DNA of 16,609 nt. Origin: JBBREP01 sp038202885. GTDB lineage: Bacteria > Actinomycetota > Acidimicrobiia > IMCC26256 > PALSA-610. Below the pieces are notes generated by a model. The model did no database searches. It saw nothing but the letters and a program-made list of their open reading frames with translations, and was not told the origin of the DNA. The translations under genes and the position numbers were made by a program. The stretch covers positions 1-16,609 of the forward strand of contig JBBREP010000078.1 of NCBI GenBank assembly GCA_038202885.1. The letters are read 5' to 3'. Positions 7,517-14,907 of this stretch are shown one piece after another (within the stretch, counting starts at the first letter, position 1; each line of letters begins with the position of its first letter).

Positions 7517-9046
7517 TCAGCGCGCGTGCGCGGCCTCGTCGCGCGCGAGCCCGCGCCGGTCGAGCTTGTCCATCGCGGTGAGCGGGAGCTGCTCGACGAT
7601 CCGCATTGCCTCGGGAAGTTTGTAGGCAGCCAGGCGCGACCGGGCGAACGAGCGAAGCTCGTCGAGGGTGGGCGCGGCGCCGCCGTCTCGGGCGACCACC
7701 ACGGCCACGCCGATTTCGCCCATCACCGCGTCCGGACGGGGCGCGACGGCGACCGCAGCGATGGCCGGATGATCGAGCAGGACGGCCTCGACCTCGAGTG
7801 GGTACACGTTGTAGCCGCCGCGGATATACATCTCACCGATGCGACCGGTGATGCGCAGCCGGCCCTGCGCGTCGATCGCGCCGAGGTCTCCGGTTCGTAA
7901 CCAACGCTCGCGGTCGAGCGCGGCCGACGTTGCCGCGGGGTCGCGCCAATACCTCGCCATCACGGCCGGCGAACGAAGGCACACCTGCCCGATCTCGTCG
8001 ACACCGAGGACTGCACCGGTGTCAGGATCGCGGATCTCGAGTTCAGTTCCCGCGCGCGGCCGTCCGACGGTGTGGAGCGTGTCGTCGTCGGGCGCATCGA
8101 ACGCGGTGAGCGTGCCCAGCCCGCCCGACTCCGTCGACGAGTATCGCACCGAGTAGCCCGCGTCGAAGCGAGCCCGTGCTTCGCGCACGAGCGCCGCGGG
8201 CGATGGTCCGGCGCCCACGATCAACCCGCGCACCGCATGGAGATCGAAGGTATCGAAGTCGGCCACACCAAGCAGCAATGAAATTTGTGCCGCGACACCA
8301 CCCACGTACTCGATGTGTTCGTTCGCGATGATGCGCAATGCATCGGCGGCGCGCCATCGAGTGAGCACGTGCAGCGTGCAGCCCAGCTGAAGGTACCCAG
8401 CCAACTTCGTCATGAACCCGACGTGCGGCAATCCCGTCGCGACGAGTTGCGCACCGCCGGTGCCCTGTGCGCCCCCGGTGTCGACACGGGTAATCGCCGC
8501 GATTTGCGCCGACGTGAACAGCGCGCCCTTCGCGATCCCCGTGGTGCCCGACGTGAACACGACCGTCTCGGGCGCGTCGTCGTGGGTAATCGGATGAGGC
8601 GGCGGCGAGGCCTCGATACGCAACTCGCGCAGGATGTTGGTGGACATGCCGGTGGGTGGGGCGCCAGACACCGGCACGGCAATCGTCTGTACTGGAACGC
8701 CGGCGGGAATGCCCTCGGTCAGTTCGTCGGTGGCAAGTACGAGCACCGGTGCAGCCCGCTCGAGGATCGCGGCGCGTTCGGACGCGGTGGCCCGCGGGGT
8801 CACGCCCGCGGCGACGGCGCCGAGCCGCGCGAGCGCGAGGTAGGCGACGATGTATTCGGCACCGCTGGGCAGTGCGAGCGCGACGAGATCGCCGTCGCGC
8901 ACACCGGTGTGGGCGAGGCCGGCCGCGACTTCGTCGGTGATCGCCAGGAGCTCGCCATAGGTGACCCGCCGGCCCTCGTGCACGATCGCCACCCTGGCGC
9001 CGTGCCGCGCGGACGCCTCACGCAGCACATCGCTCAGCACGCTCAC
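7517..9046 (-). CDS. acyl-CoA synthetase / AMP-dependent ligase
   Basis: A 509-residue member of the ANL superfamily, which activates a carboxylic acid with ATP and transfers it to CoA. The P-loop FTSGTTGIAKG is at 164-174, and YSSTESGG is the A5-like motif. The LRTGDLG and GRIGEMYIRGGYNVYP stretches are the hinge and A8 regions, and the catalytic lysine is Lys494 in LTAMDKLDRRG near the C-terminus. Length and motifs are complete, so it should be active. The substrate, fatty or aromatic, is not readable. It starts at GTG 9046, where TAGCCT lies exactly 6 nt upstream and there is no Shine-Dalgarno sequence. It heads the run that continues with the LLM and SnoaL-like genes. Confidence 0.9.
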   Translation of the reverse strand: MSVLSDVLREASARHGARVAIVHEGRRVTYGELLAITDEVAAGLAHTGVRDGDLVALALPSGAEYIVAYLALARLGAVAAGVTPRATASERAAILERAAPVLVLATDELTEGIPAGVPVQTIAVPVSGAPPTGMSTNILRELRIEASPPPHPITHDDAPETVVFTSGTTGIAKGALFTSAQIAAITRVDTGGAQGTGGAQLVATGLPHVGFMTKLAGYLQLGCTLHVLTRWRAADALRIIANEHIEYVGGVAAQISLLLGVADFDTFDLHAVRGLIVGAGPSPAALVREARARFDAGYSVRYSSTESGGLGTLTAFDAPDDDTLHTVGRPRAGTELEIRDPDTGAVLGVDEIGQVCLRSPAVMARYWRDPAATSAALDRERWLRTGDLGAIDAQGRLRITGRIGEMYIRGGYNVYPLEVEAVLLDHPAIAAVAVAPRPDAVMGEIGVAVVVARDGGAAPTLDELRSFARSRLAAYKLPEAMRIVEQLPLTAMDKLDRRGLARDEAAHAR

Positions 9047-9052
9047 GCGTGC

Positions 9053-9058
9053 AGGCTA
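9053..9058 (-). promoter_or_regulatory. putative -10 element of a leaderless promoter (TAGCCT)
   Basis: On the minus strand TAGCCT is followed by GCACGC and then GTG at 9046. It lies in the 42-bp gap after the protease gene and would let the ligase operon be transcribed independently. No clear -35 box was seen. Confidence 0.5.
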
Positions 9059-9088
9059 CGGGCTACGCCGGGATCGCTTCGCCCCTCG

Positions 9089-10105
9089 CTAACTCGCAGT
9101 TCCGTTGCGGGCTTCCTGGACGAACGCGAGCACTCGGTCGGCGGAGATGGCGAAGCCGATGTTGTTTGCGGCCGTGCCCTGGCTCGAGGATGCCACGAGC
9201 GTGTTGAGGCCGATGACCCGACCCGAGGAGTCGACCAGCGGACCGCCGGAGTTGCCCGACGAGATCGCGGCGTCGGTTTGGATCAAACCGGTGAGCGTGC
9301 CGTTCTCACTTTCGACCGAACGATCGATCGCCGACACGATGCCGCGGGTCACCGTCGGCTCGCCGGCCAAGGCGAGTGCCTGACCGATGGCCACCGAGTC
9401 CTGACCGACGCGCACACTCGACGTGGCCGCCCAAGTCGCCGGCGTTAAACCCGAGACGCCCTGCAACTTCAACACCGCAAGGTCGCGGCTGGTGTCGGCC
9501 GCAACGATTCGCGCGGCGCGCGGGGTCGTCTCGCCATCGAGCGTGACGCGCACCGACGTGGCGTTGTTGACCACGTGCGCATTGGTCACGATGTAGCCGT
9601 CGGCCGAAACGATGACACCGGTACCAACCGCGGTGCCCGTCTGTGTGAAGGGGCCTTGGTACTCGGTGACTTCGGACTGAATCCTCACCACGGATTTGCG
9701 TACCGCGCTCACGACGGCTTCGACGTTGATCGAATTGTTCGAGGAGTCGGTGCGCACCGTCGAGGTCTGCAGTGCCGGCGTGTCACCCGGCTGCACGATC
9801 ACCTTCGTGTCGTGGCCGACGAGGCGAGCGCCGATCACGCCGCCGCCGATGCCCGCGGTCGCAAGGGCAACGGTTGCCATTGCCGCGGTCGTCACGCGCA
9901 TGCGGCCCCGGCTGGGACCCCGACTGACGCGAGGCTGCGCAGGTGGCGCGGGAGGCACGGGCGGCGCCACCGGCGGCACCGGCGCGGCCGGTTGCCACCA
10001 CGGTGTTGCCGGCTGCTGGTGTTGCGGGCTGGGTGCGGCGGACTCGCGCCCCTCGCGGTTGGCCTCTCGGTTGGCGGGCTCGGGGCCGAAGGTGTCGTCG
10101 AACAT
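9089..10105 (-). CDS. membrane-anchored trypsin-like serine protease (HtrA/S1C type, no PDZ)
   Basis: The product has 338 residues. A cytoplasmic N-terminus of about 70 residues is rich in Pro, Gln and Ala. A single hydrophobic segment (about 72-96) follows, and then an extracytoplasmic chymotrypsin fold. The triad is His177 in TNAHVV, Asp208 in SRDLAVL and Ser286 in GNSGGP. The chain ends about 50 residues after the catalytic Ser, directly after the protease fold, so the PDZ domain of classical DegP/HtrA is absent. This layout occurs in actinobacterial HtrA-like and PepD-like proteins, which act in envelope protein quality control. The ATG at 10105 follows AGGAG (10113-10117) by 7 nt; the longer open frame upstream is a shadow. 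Confidence 0.88.
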   Translation of the reverse strand: MFDDTFGPEPANREANREGRESAAPSPQHQQPATPWWQPAAPVPPVAPPVPPAPPAQPRVSRGPSRGRMRVTTAAMATVALATAGIGGGVIGARLVGHDTKVIVQPGDTPALQTSTVRTDSSNNSINVEAVVSAVRKSVVRIQSEVTEYQGPFTQTGTAVGTGVIVSADGYIVTNAHVVNNATSVRVTLDGETTPRAARIVAADTSRDLAVLKLQGVSGLTPATWAATSSVRVGQDSVAIGQALALAGEPTVTRGIVSAIDRSVESENGTLTGLIQTDAAISSGNSGGPLVDSSGRVIGLNTLVASSSQGTAANNIGFAISADRVLAFVQEARNGTAS

Positions 10106-10324
10106 GGTGTCGCTCCTGTGCGGGGATGTCGCGTGGTCGCGTGTACGTCGCCGAATCGGTGATGACCCCAGCAAAGCCCTCTGTGGTGAGAGGACGGTCG
10201 CGATCTGCAGAGGATTCGCTGAGAACGCGAAGAGCCAGCTGAGAGGCGTGCTGCACCTCGGCACCGGCGAGCGCCGAACGCCTTCGCCCGAACCCTTCCC
10301 GGATGCTCGGGCCGCGCCGCCGCG

Positions 10325-10330
10325 TACACT
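10325..10330 (+). promoter_or_regulatory. putative -10 element of a leaderless promoter (TACACT)
   Basis: TACACT is followed by the 6 nt CCGATC and then the GTG start at 10337. The 231-bp space between this gene and the divergent protease also holds a small CCTCT/AGAGG hairpin at 10178-10193. I see no other clear signal there. Confidence 0.6.
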
Positions 10331-10336
10331 CCGATC

Positions 10337-10804
10337 GTGGCCACGACACCGAAGCCGTTCAGCGCCCGCCAAGAGCGATTCGGCACCGCGCTGACGCGCG
10401 TCATGTCGGTCGCGAACACCTGGCTGTACCGCCGCACCAAGGGAAAGTTCGGCGGACGGATCGGCAAGGCGCCCGTGTGCATTCTGACGACCACCGGCCG
10501 CGTGAGTGGCCTGGCGCGCAGCGTTGCGTTGTTCTACCTCCGCGACGGTGACGACGTCGTGGTGGTGGCGTCGAAGGGAGGGATGTCGGAACACCCTGAG
10601 TGGTACCGCAACCTTTCGGCAGAACCGAAGGTCTCGATCGAGATCAGCGGCCAAACTCGGGTCTTCCTCGCGCGCACCGCTCGTGCGCCCGAAAAGGCCG
10701 ACATGTGGCCGAAGCTCGTTGCGATGTACAAGTCGTACGACACCTATCGCGCCCGCACGAGTCGCGACATCCCGGTCGTGATCTGCACGCCCGTCGGTCT
10801 TTGA
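10337..10804 (+). CDS. deazaflavin (F420)-dependent nitroreductase family protein (DDN-like)
   Basis: A 155-residue split-beta-barrel protein of the DDN family, defined by M. tuberculosis deazaflavin-dependent nitroreductase and its paralogues, which bind F420 and reduce quinones or nitro compounds. The pattern is GRIGKAPVCILTTTGRVSG at 40-58, VVVASKGG at 75-82, HPEWYRNL at 86-93, and the C-terminal YDTYRARTSRDIPVV at 134-148. All family segments are present and the length is typical. It starts at GTG 10337, with no Shine-Dalgarno sequence but a TACACT hexamer 6 nt before. The monooxygenase gene begins 8 bp after its stop, so the two are probably co-transcribed. Confidence 0.87.
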   Translation: MATTPKPFSARQERFGTALTRVMSVANTWLYRRTKGKFGGRIGKAPVCILTTTGRVSGLARSVALFYLRDGDDVVVVASKGGMSEHPEWYRNLSAEPKVSIEISGQTRVFLARTARAPEKADMWPKLVAMYKSYDTYRARTSRDIPVVICTPVGL

Positions 10805-10812
10805 GCCGCCCG

Positions 10813-12741
10813 ATGACTGGCGTGCCTGCATCCGGGCTCGCTGCCGTTGACGATGACGCGCTGCGCGCGGCGCTGGATGAGGCCGAGGTCGCGCCGCTGC
10901 TGGCAACCGTTGCGTATCTCACGGGCGACCTCTTGATCCTGCAACCGCAGCTGCGGCCCGATCCCATGCGCATGCTCGAGCCCGACGCCGGCATCGAGCC
11001 CGAGCAACAGGCCGAGGCGCGGGCGCTGGCATTCGATGCCCTTGTGCGGTGGCGCGACCGTGGCGGGCTTCCCGCGGCACCGCCGACGCCCGATGCGCTG
11101 CGGGCGATGCTCGAGTTCGTCGTCGGTGGTGTGCCGATGGACGACTATCGCGATCTCTTCCTCGAGGAGCTCGGTCTCGATGGCGCCGACCTGCGTGCGC
11201 CCGACTGGAACAAGCGCGACATCGCGCCGGATACGCCGTTCACCGTGCTCGTCATCGGCGCGGGCATGTCGGGCTTGTTGGCTGCGCACCGCCTCCGCGA
11301 GGCCGGCCTCGATGTCGTTGTGGTCGAAAAGGATCGCGACGTCGGTGGCACCTGGTTGGAGAACTCCTATCCGGGGTGTCGAGTCGACGTCGCGAACTTG
11401 TTCTACAGCTACTCGTTCGCGCAGCGCGCGGATTGGCCCCAGCACTTCTCGAAGCAGGCCACGCTGCTCGACTACTTCCGCACGTGCGCCGACGAACTCG
11501 GACTGCGCCCGCTCATCCGCTTCGGCACCGAGGTCATCGCGGCGACCTTCGATGACGTTCGTGCGCTGTGGTCCGTCGAGGTGCGTACGAGCGACGGTGC
11601 GAGCACCACGATCGAGGCCAACGCGCTCGTGAGTGCGGTCGGCCAACTGAACCGTCCCAAACTGCCCGACATCGCGGGGCGCGACACGTTCGCAGGCCCT
11701 GCCTTTCACTCCGCGCGCTGGCGCCACGACGTTGACCTCACCGCCAAGCGCGTCGCTGTGATCGGCACCGGTGCGAGCGCAGCGCAACTCATACCCGTCA
11801 TCGCCGAACAAGTCGGCGAGTTGCTCGTGTTCCAGCGCACCCCGAATTGGCTCGCACCCACACCCGAATACCACGACGACGTGTCGCAACGTCAGTTGTG
11901 GTTGTTCGAACACGTGCCCTCCTTCGCGCAATGGAATCGCTTCTGGCTGTTCTGGCGCAACGCCGAAGGCATGTTGCCGCTCGTGCACGCCGATCCTGAG
12001 TGGCAACCGCAGGATCGATCGGTCAGCCTCATGAACGAGATGCTGCGCCAAATGCTTTCGGCGTACCTCGAGGTCGAGTTCGCCGATCGGCCCGATCTGC
12101 TCGCCAAGGTGATTCCGCAGTACCCGCCGGCGGCCAAACGCGTGATCCGCGACAACGGAGTCTGGGCGCGCACGCTCAAACGCGACAACGTCCAGCTGCT
12201 CACCGACAGCATCGCCGAGATCACCCCGACGGGGATCCTGACGGCTGACGGCGTGCATCACGACGTCGATGTCATCGTCTACGGCACCGGCTTCGAAGCG
12301 TCGCGATTCTTGATGCCGATGCGCGTCAGCGGACGAGGTGGCATCGATCTGCACGAGCAGTGGGATGGCGATGCGCGCGCCTATCTCGGCGTGACGATTC
12401 CCGACTTTCCGAATCTCTTCTGCCTGTACGGCCCAAACACCAACATCGTCATCAACGGCAGCATCATCTTCTTTTCCGAGTGTGAAGTCTTCTATGTGCA
12501 GCAGTGCCTGCGGTGGCTGCTGGAGTCGGGACACCGCGCGATCGACTGCCGCCATGATGTACACGACGCGTACAACGAACGCATCGACGCCGGAAACCTG
12601 GCGCGCGCGTGGGGCGTGTCGGACGTGAACAGCTGGTACAAGAACGAGCATGGTCACGTCGCGCAGAACTGGCCATTCTCGCTCCTCGAATATTGGCAGC
12701 AGACACGCGTGGTCGACCCGACCGACTACACGCTGTTGTAA
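10813..12741 (+). CDS. flavin-containing Baeyer-Villiger monooxygenase, HAPMO-like
   Basis: A 642-residue FAD and NADPH enzyme that would insert oxygen next to a ketone to give an ester or lactone. The FAD fold GAGMSG is at 149-154 and is followed by GGTWLENSYPGCRVD (178-192). The Baeyer-Villiger fingerprint FxGxxxHxxxW matches at 293-303 (F, G295, H299, W303), but the next residue is Arg instead of the usual Pro or Asp. The NADPH fold GTGASA is at 318-323. About 140 residues precede the FAD fold, as in 4-hydroxyacetophenone monooxygenase, which from memory is also about 640 residues. An aryl-ketone substrate is thus possible but not shown. It lies 8 bp after the DDN-like gene. Confidence 0.88.
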   Translation: MTGVPASGLAAVDDDALRAALDEAEVAPLLATVAYLTGDLLILQPQLRPDPMRMLEPDAGIEPEQQAEARALAFDALVRWRDRGGLPAAPPTPDALRAMLEFVVGGVPMDDYRDLFLEELGLDGADLRAPDWNKRDIAPDTPFTVLVIGAGMSGLLAAHRLREAGLDVVVVEKDRDVGGTWLENSYPGCRVDVANLFYSYSFAQRADWPQHFSKQATLLDYFRTCADELGLRPLIRFGTEVIAATFDDVRALWSVEVRTSDGASTTIEANALVSAVGQLNRPKLPDIAGRDTFAGPAFHSARWRHDVDLTAKRVAVIGTGASAAQLIPVIAEQVGELLVFQRTPNWLAPTPEYHDDVSQRQLWLFEHVPSFAQWNRFWLFWRNAEGMLPLVHADPEWQPQDRSVSLMNEMLRQMLSAYLEVEFADRPDLLAKVIPQYPPAAKRVIRDNGVWARTLKRDNVQLLTDSIAEITPTGILTADGVHHDVDVIVYGTGFEASRFLMPMRVSGRGGIDLHEQWDGDARAYLGVTIPDFPNLFCLYGPNTNIVINGSIIFFSECEVFYVQQCLRWLLESGHRAIDCRHDVHDAYNERIDAGNLARAWGVSDVNSWYKNEHGHVAQNWPFSLLEYWQQTRVVDPTDYTLL

Positions 12742-12769
12742 CCCACGGTTCCGGCGAGCGCCAACGTCG

Positions 12770-13399
12770 CTACAACTTCAACGCGGCACGGGCCTTGTTG
12801 CAGCCAACGCGGGCGTGGCAACCGTCGAGGTGATCGTTGACGAGCCCGAGCGATTGCATCGCGGCGTAGGCTGTTGTCGGGCCCACAAAGCGAAAGCCAT
12901 GCTGTTTGAGTTCGCGAGCCAGCGCGGTCGACTCGGGGGTGACGGCTGCGATCGCACCGAGCACTCGTGGCACCGGCCGACCCCGACGTTGTGGTTCGTG
13001 CGCCCACACCAAGGCCGCCAGTGATCCCCGCTCACGCTGCACTGCGAGCGCAGCTCGGGCGTTGGCGATGGCGGCTTCGATTTTGGCGCGGTGGCGCACG
13101 ATGCCAGCGTCGGCGAGCAGTCGTTGGATATCGCGCTCGCCGTAGCGCGCGACGCGTTCGATCTCGAACCCGTGAAACGCACGGCGGAAGTTGTCTCGCT
13201 TGCGCAGGATCGTGAGCCACGAGAGTCCCGATTGGAAGCCTTCGAGGCAGAGCTTTTCGAACAGTCGCGTGTCATCGACAACGGGACGGCCCCACTCGTC
13301 GTCGTGATAGGCGATGTAGTCAGGCGCGCTGATGCACCACGCGCACCGCTTGCGCCGGTCATCACCTCGCACCACACCGATCGTGTTCCAGTCAGTCAT
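12770..13399 (-). CDS. tag: DNA-3-methyladenine glycosylase I
   Basis: The product has 209 residues and excises 3-methyladenine from alkylated DNA as the first step of base excision repair. The zinc ligands are all present: Cys19 in KRCAWC, His32 in YHDDEWG, and the His and Cys of the C-terminal DHLDGC. The C19-to-H32 spacing of 13 matches the C4-to-H17 spacing of E. coli Tag. The EGFQSGLSW and TILRKRDNFRRAF motifs are also clear. An N-terminal extension of about 15 residues precedes the zinc cysteine. No Shine-Dalgarno sequence or TANNNT hexamer precedes the ATG. The gene lies 48 bp downstream of the aldo/keto reductase on the same strand and converges on the monooxygenase with 28 bp between. 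Confidence 0.93.
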   Translation of the reverse strand: MTDWNTIGVVRGDDRRKRCAWCISAPDYIAYHDDEWGRPVVDDTRLFEKLCLEGFQSGLSWLTILRKRDNFRRAFHGFEIERVARYGERDIQRLLADAGIVRHRAKIEAAIANARAALAVQRERGSLAALVWAHEPQRRGRPVPRVLGAIAAVTPESTALARELKQHGFRFVGPTTAYAAMQSLGLVNDHLDGCHARVGCNKARAALKL

Positions 13400-13447
13400 G
13401 CCATGACCGCCGTGGCCGTGTGCGGCGCGCGCAACCGAGTGCCGGCG

Positions 13448-14440
13448 TCAGCGGGGCGCGTCGCCGCGGCGGTACGGCGCCGTCATCTCGTCGAGCCGGG
13501 TCGCCAGATCGTCGTCGATCGCGTACGTCGCACCGGCGACCGTCGCGTCGAGTTGGTCGGGCCGGCTTGCCCCGATGATGGGCGAGGTGATCGCCGGGTT
13601 GCGCAGCGTCCATGCCACCGCGAGCGTTGGCAGCGCGACCCCCGCCTGATCGGCGAGCTTCACGAGCGCGTCCACGGAGTCGAAGACGTGGTCGTGCCAA
13701 TAGCGGTCCTGGTAGGTGGACGCGGCGTTGCCGAGTGCGAATCGCGTGCCTTCCTCCGGTGCCCGGGTGCGATCGTGTTTCCCCGAGAGCATGCCCCCGG
13801 CGATTGGGTTGAAGGGGATCACGCCGATGCCCTGGTCGACGCACAGCGGAAACAGCTCACGCTCGAACTCGCGGAACAACAGGTTGTAGCGCGGCTGTAC
13901 CGATACGAAGCGCGCCAGGCCGAGTGTGTCGCTGCGACCCAGCGCGAGCGCGACCCGGTACGCGAGGACGTTCGAACAACCGATGTAGCGGACCTTGCCG
14001 GCATGGACGAGGTCGTCGAGCGCTCCGAGCGTCTCGTCGAGCGGCACGCCAGGATCGTCGAAGTGGAGCTGGTACAGATCGATCCAGTCGGTCTGCAATC
14101 GGCGCAGGGATGCGTCGACCGCGTCCATGATGTGACGGCGACTGTTGCCCATGTCCCAGGGGCGACGTCCCATCGGACCAAAGCATTTGGTCGCCACCAC
14201 GAACTGGTCGCGTCGGCCCGACAACCAGCGACCGACGATTTCCTCGGTACGCCCGGCCGTCGTGTGATCGCCACCGAGTGGGTAGATGTCTGCGGTGTCG
14301 ATGAACGTGATCCCGAGGTCGGAGGCGTGATCGAGGATCGCGACCGAGGCGGTTTCGTCGACCTGGAGCCCGAACGTCATCGTGCCCAGGCAGACGCGGG
14401 ACACGAGAAGGCCACTGCGGCCGAGTCGGACGTGCTGCAT
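13448..14440 (-). CDS. aldo/keto reductase
   Basis: A 330-residue NADPH-dependent TIM-barrel reductase. The catalytic tetrad is complete: Asp48 and Tyr53 in FIDTADIYPLGG, Lys85 in VATKCFG, and His126 in YQLHFDD. The stretch KVRYIGCSN and a later PIIGASRPDQLD are the usual barrel and cofactor motifs. The sequence is closest in style to the general AKR group that reduces aldehydes or ketones, with no clue to the natural substrate. The ATG at 14440 has TAGACT 6 nt upstream and no Shine-Dalgarno sequence. It probably forms a transcript with the glycosylase gene behind it. Confidence 0.92.
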   Translation of the reverse strand: MQHVRLGRSGLLVSRVCLGTMTFGLQVDETASVAILDHASDLGITFIDTADIYPLGGDHTTAGRTEEIVGRWLSGRRDQFVVATKCFGPMGRRPWDMGNSRRHIMDAVDASLRRLQTDWIDLYQLHFDDPGVPLDETLGALDDLVHAGKVRYIGCSNVLAYRVALALGRSDTLGLARFVSVQPRYNLLFREFERELFPLCVDQGIGVIPFNPIAGGMLSGKHDRTRAPEEGTRFALGNAASTYQDRYWHDHVFDSVDALVKLADQAGVALPTLAVAWTLRNPAITSPIIGASRPDQLDATVAGATYAIDDDLATRLDEMTAPYRRGDAPR

Positions 14441-14446
14441 GGCCCG

Positions 14447-14452
14447 AGTCTA
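14447..14452 (-). promoter_or_regulatory. putative -10 element of a leaderless promoter (TAGACT)
   Basis: On the minus strand TAGACT is followed by CGGGCC and then the ATG at 14440. It is the fifth example in this window of a TANNNT hexamer ending exactly 6 nt before a start codon. Confidence 0.55.
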
Positions 14453-14903
14453 CGAGCAGCACCGGTCGTTGGCGTGCCCCCGGCTGGGCGTGTGGCTGCG
14501 TGTCTCGTGCGGATGAGCGAGTGTCGCCCGCGCAATTGGATGAGTGAAAACGCGCCGTTGAGGTGATGTGGTATCGCCGTGGAACGCCGAATGAATCTTC
14601 ATCGCACAGTGTGCGTGAAGGAGGTGGGGCTGCGATGTTCGGGCAAACAGTGGGGATTGCAGCTCGCACACCTTCGGATGGGCAGCGCTCCCGGGAACCA
14701 TGTGGCCACACTCCCGGGAGCGACGCTCGAAGTCGAGCGATCCGCGCGTTCCGAGAGTCAAGTCGATACGATTTTGTCGGTGGGGACTGGGGGAACGCTC
14801 TTCGACGATCACAAGTGGGGGCAGTCTCGCCGCGCGTGGTCGTCGACTATCAGGGAGGACCGACGCGCCGGGTGACGCGCGGTCATAGAGCGAAAGGTGC
14901 ACC
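14453..14903 (+). other. long leader/intergenic region upstream of the response regulator
   Basis: This gap holds no recognisable protein. It contains a small hairpin CGCAC-agt-GTGCG (14603-14615), a perfect AAGGAGGTG Shine-Dalgarno match (14618-14626), and two adjacent hairpins at 14685-14739. Four direct GTGGGG hexamers lie at 14624, 14650, 14780 and 14815. A GACCG/CGGTC stem with a bulged A (14858-14884) stands just before the Shine-Dalgarno sequence of the regulator. Third-position G/C bias is weaker here than in neighbouring genes. I could not match it to a known riboswitch by eye. Confidence 0.6.
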
Positions 14904-14907
14904 ATGA
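14635..14907 (+). CDS. possible 90-residue upstream ORF, coupled to the response regulator
   Basis: The ORF starts at ATG 14635, 8 nt after the full Shine-Dalgarno match AAGGAGGTG (14618-14626). It ends at TGA 14905-14907, overlapping the ATG of the response regulator by 4 nt (ATGA). Those two signals argue for translation. Against it, the product is Arg, Gly and Ser rich with no family resemblance, codon third positions are not strongly G/C, another frame is also open here, and two strong hairpins lie inside. It could be a leader ORF whose translation controls the regulator, or a chance frame. Confidence 0.25.
   Translation: MFGQTVGIAARTPSDGQRSREPCGHTPGSDARSRAIRAFRESSRYDFVGGDWGNALRRSQVGAVSPRVVVDYQGGPTRRVTRGHRAKGAP
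14685..14739. promoter_or_regulatory. two adjacent hairpins in the response-regulator leader
   Basis: The first has 11-bp perfect arms CGCTCCCGGGA (14686-14696) and its complement (14712-14722) around a spacer that contains the perfect palindrome TGTGGCCACA (14701-14710). The second is CGCTCGA-ag-TCGAGCG (14724-14739). They could be RNA attenuator structures or DNA operators. Confidence 0.5.

Noticed and set aside
10106..10906. Upstream extension of the protease frame
   Set aside because: A good AGGAG fixes the ATG at 10105, and the extension runs antisense through the DDN-like gene.
10744..12657. 637-codon open frame on the minus strand opposite the Baeyer-Villiger monooxygenase
   Set aside because: It is the antisense shadow of a gene with complete FAD, NADPH and BVMO motifs; the translated shadow has no domain and is Arg/His/Val biased.
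13091..14566. 491-codon plus-strand open frame
   Set aside because: It lies opposite the glycosylase and aldo/keto reductase, both with complete catalytic residues; the shadow has no recognisable motif.
14635..14903. Possible known riboswitch (c-di-GMP, c-di-AMP, cobalamin, TPP, FMN) ahead of the response regulator
   Set aside because: Isolated GGGCAAAC and GGGGGAAC strings recall parts of c-di-GMP and ydaO consensus, but the other required segments and pairing are absent by eye.
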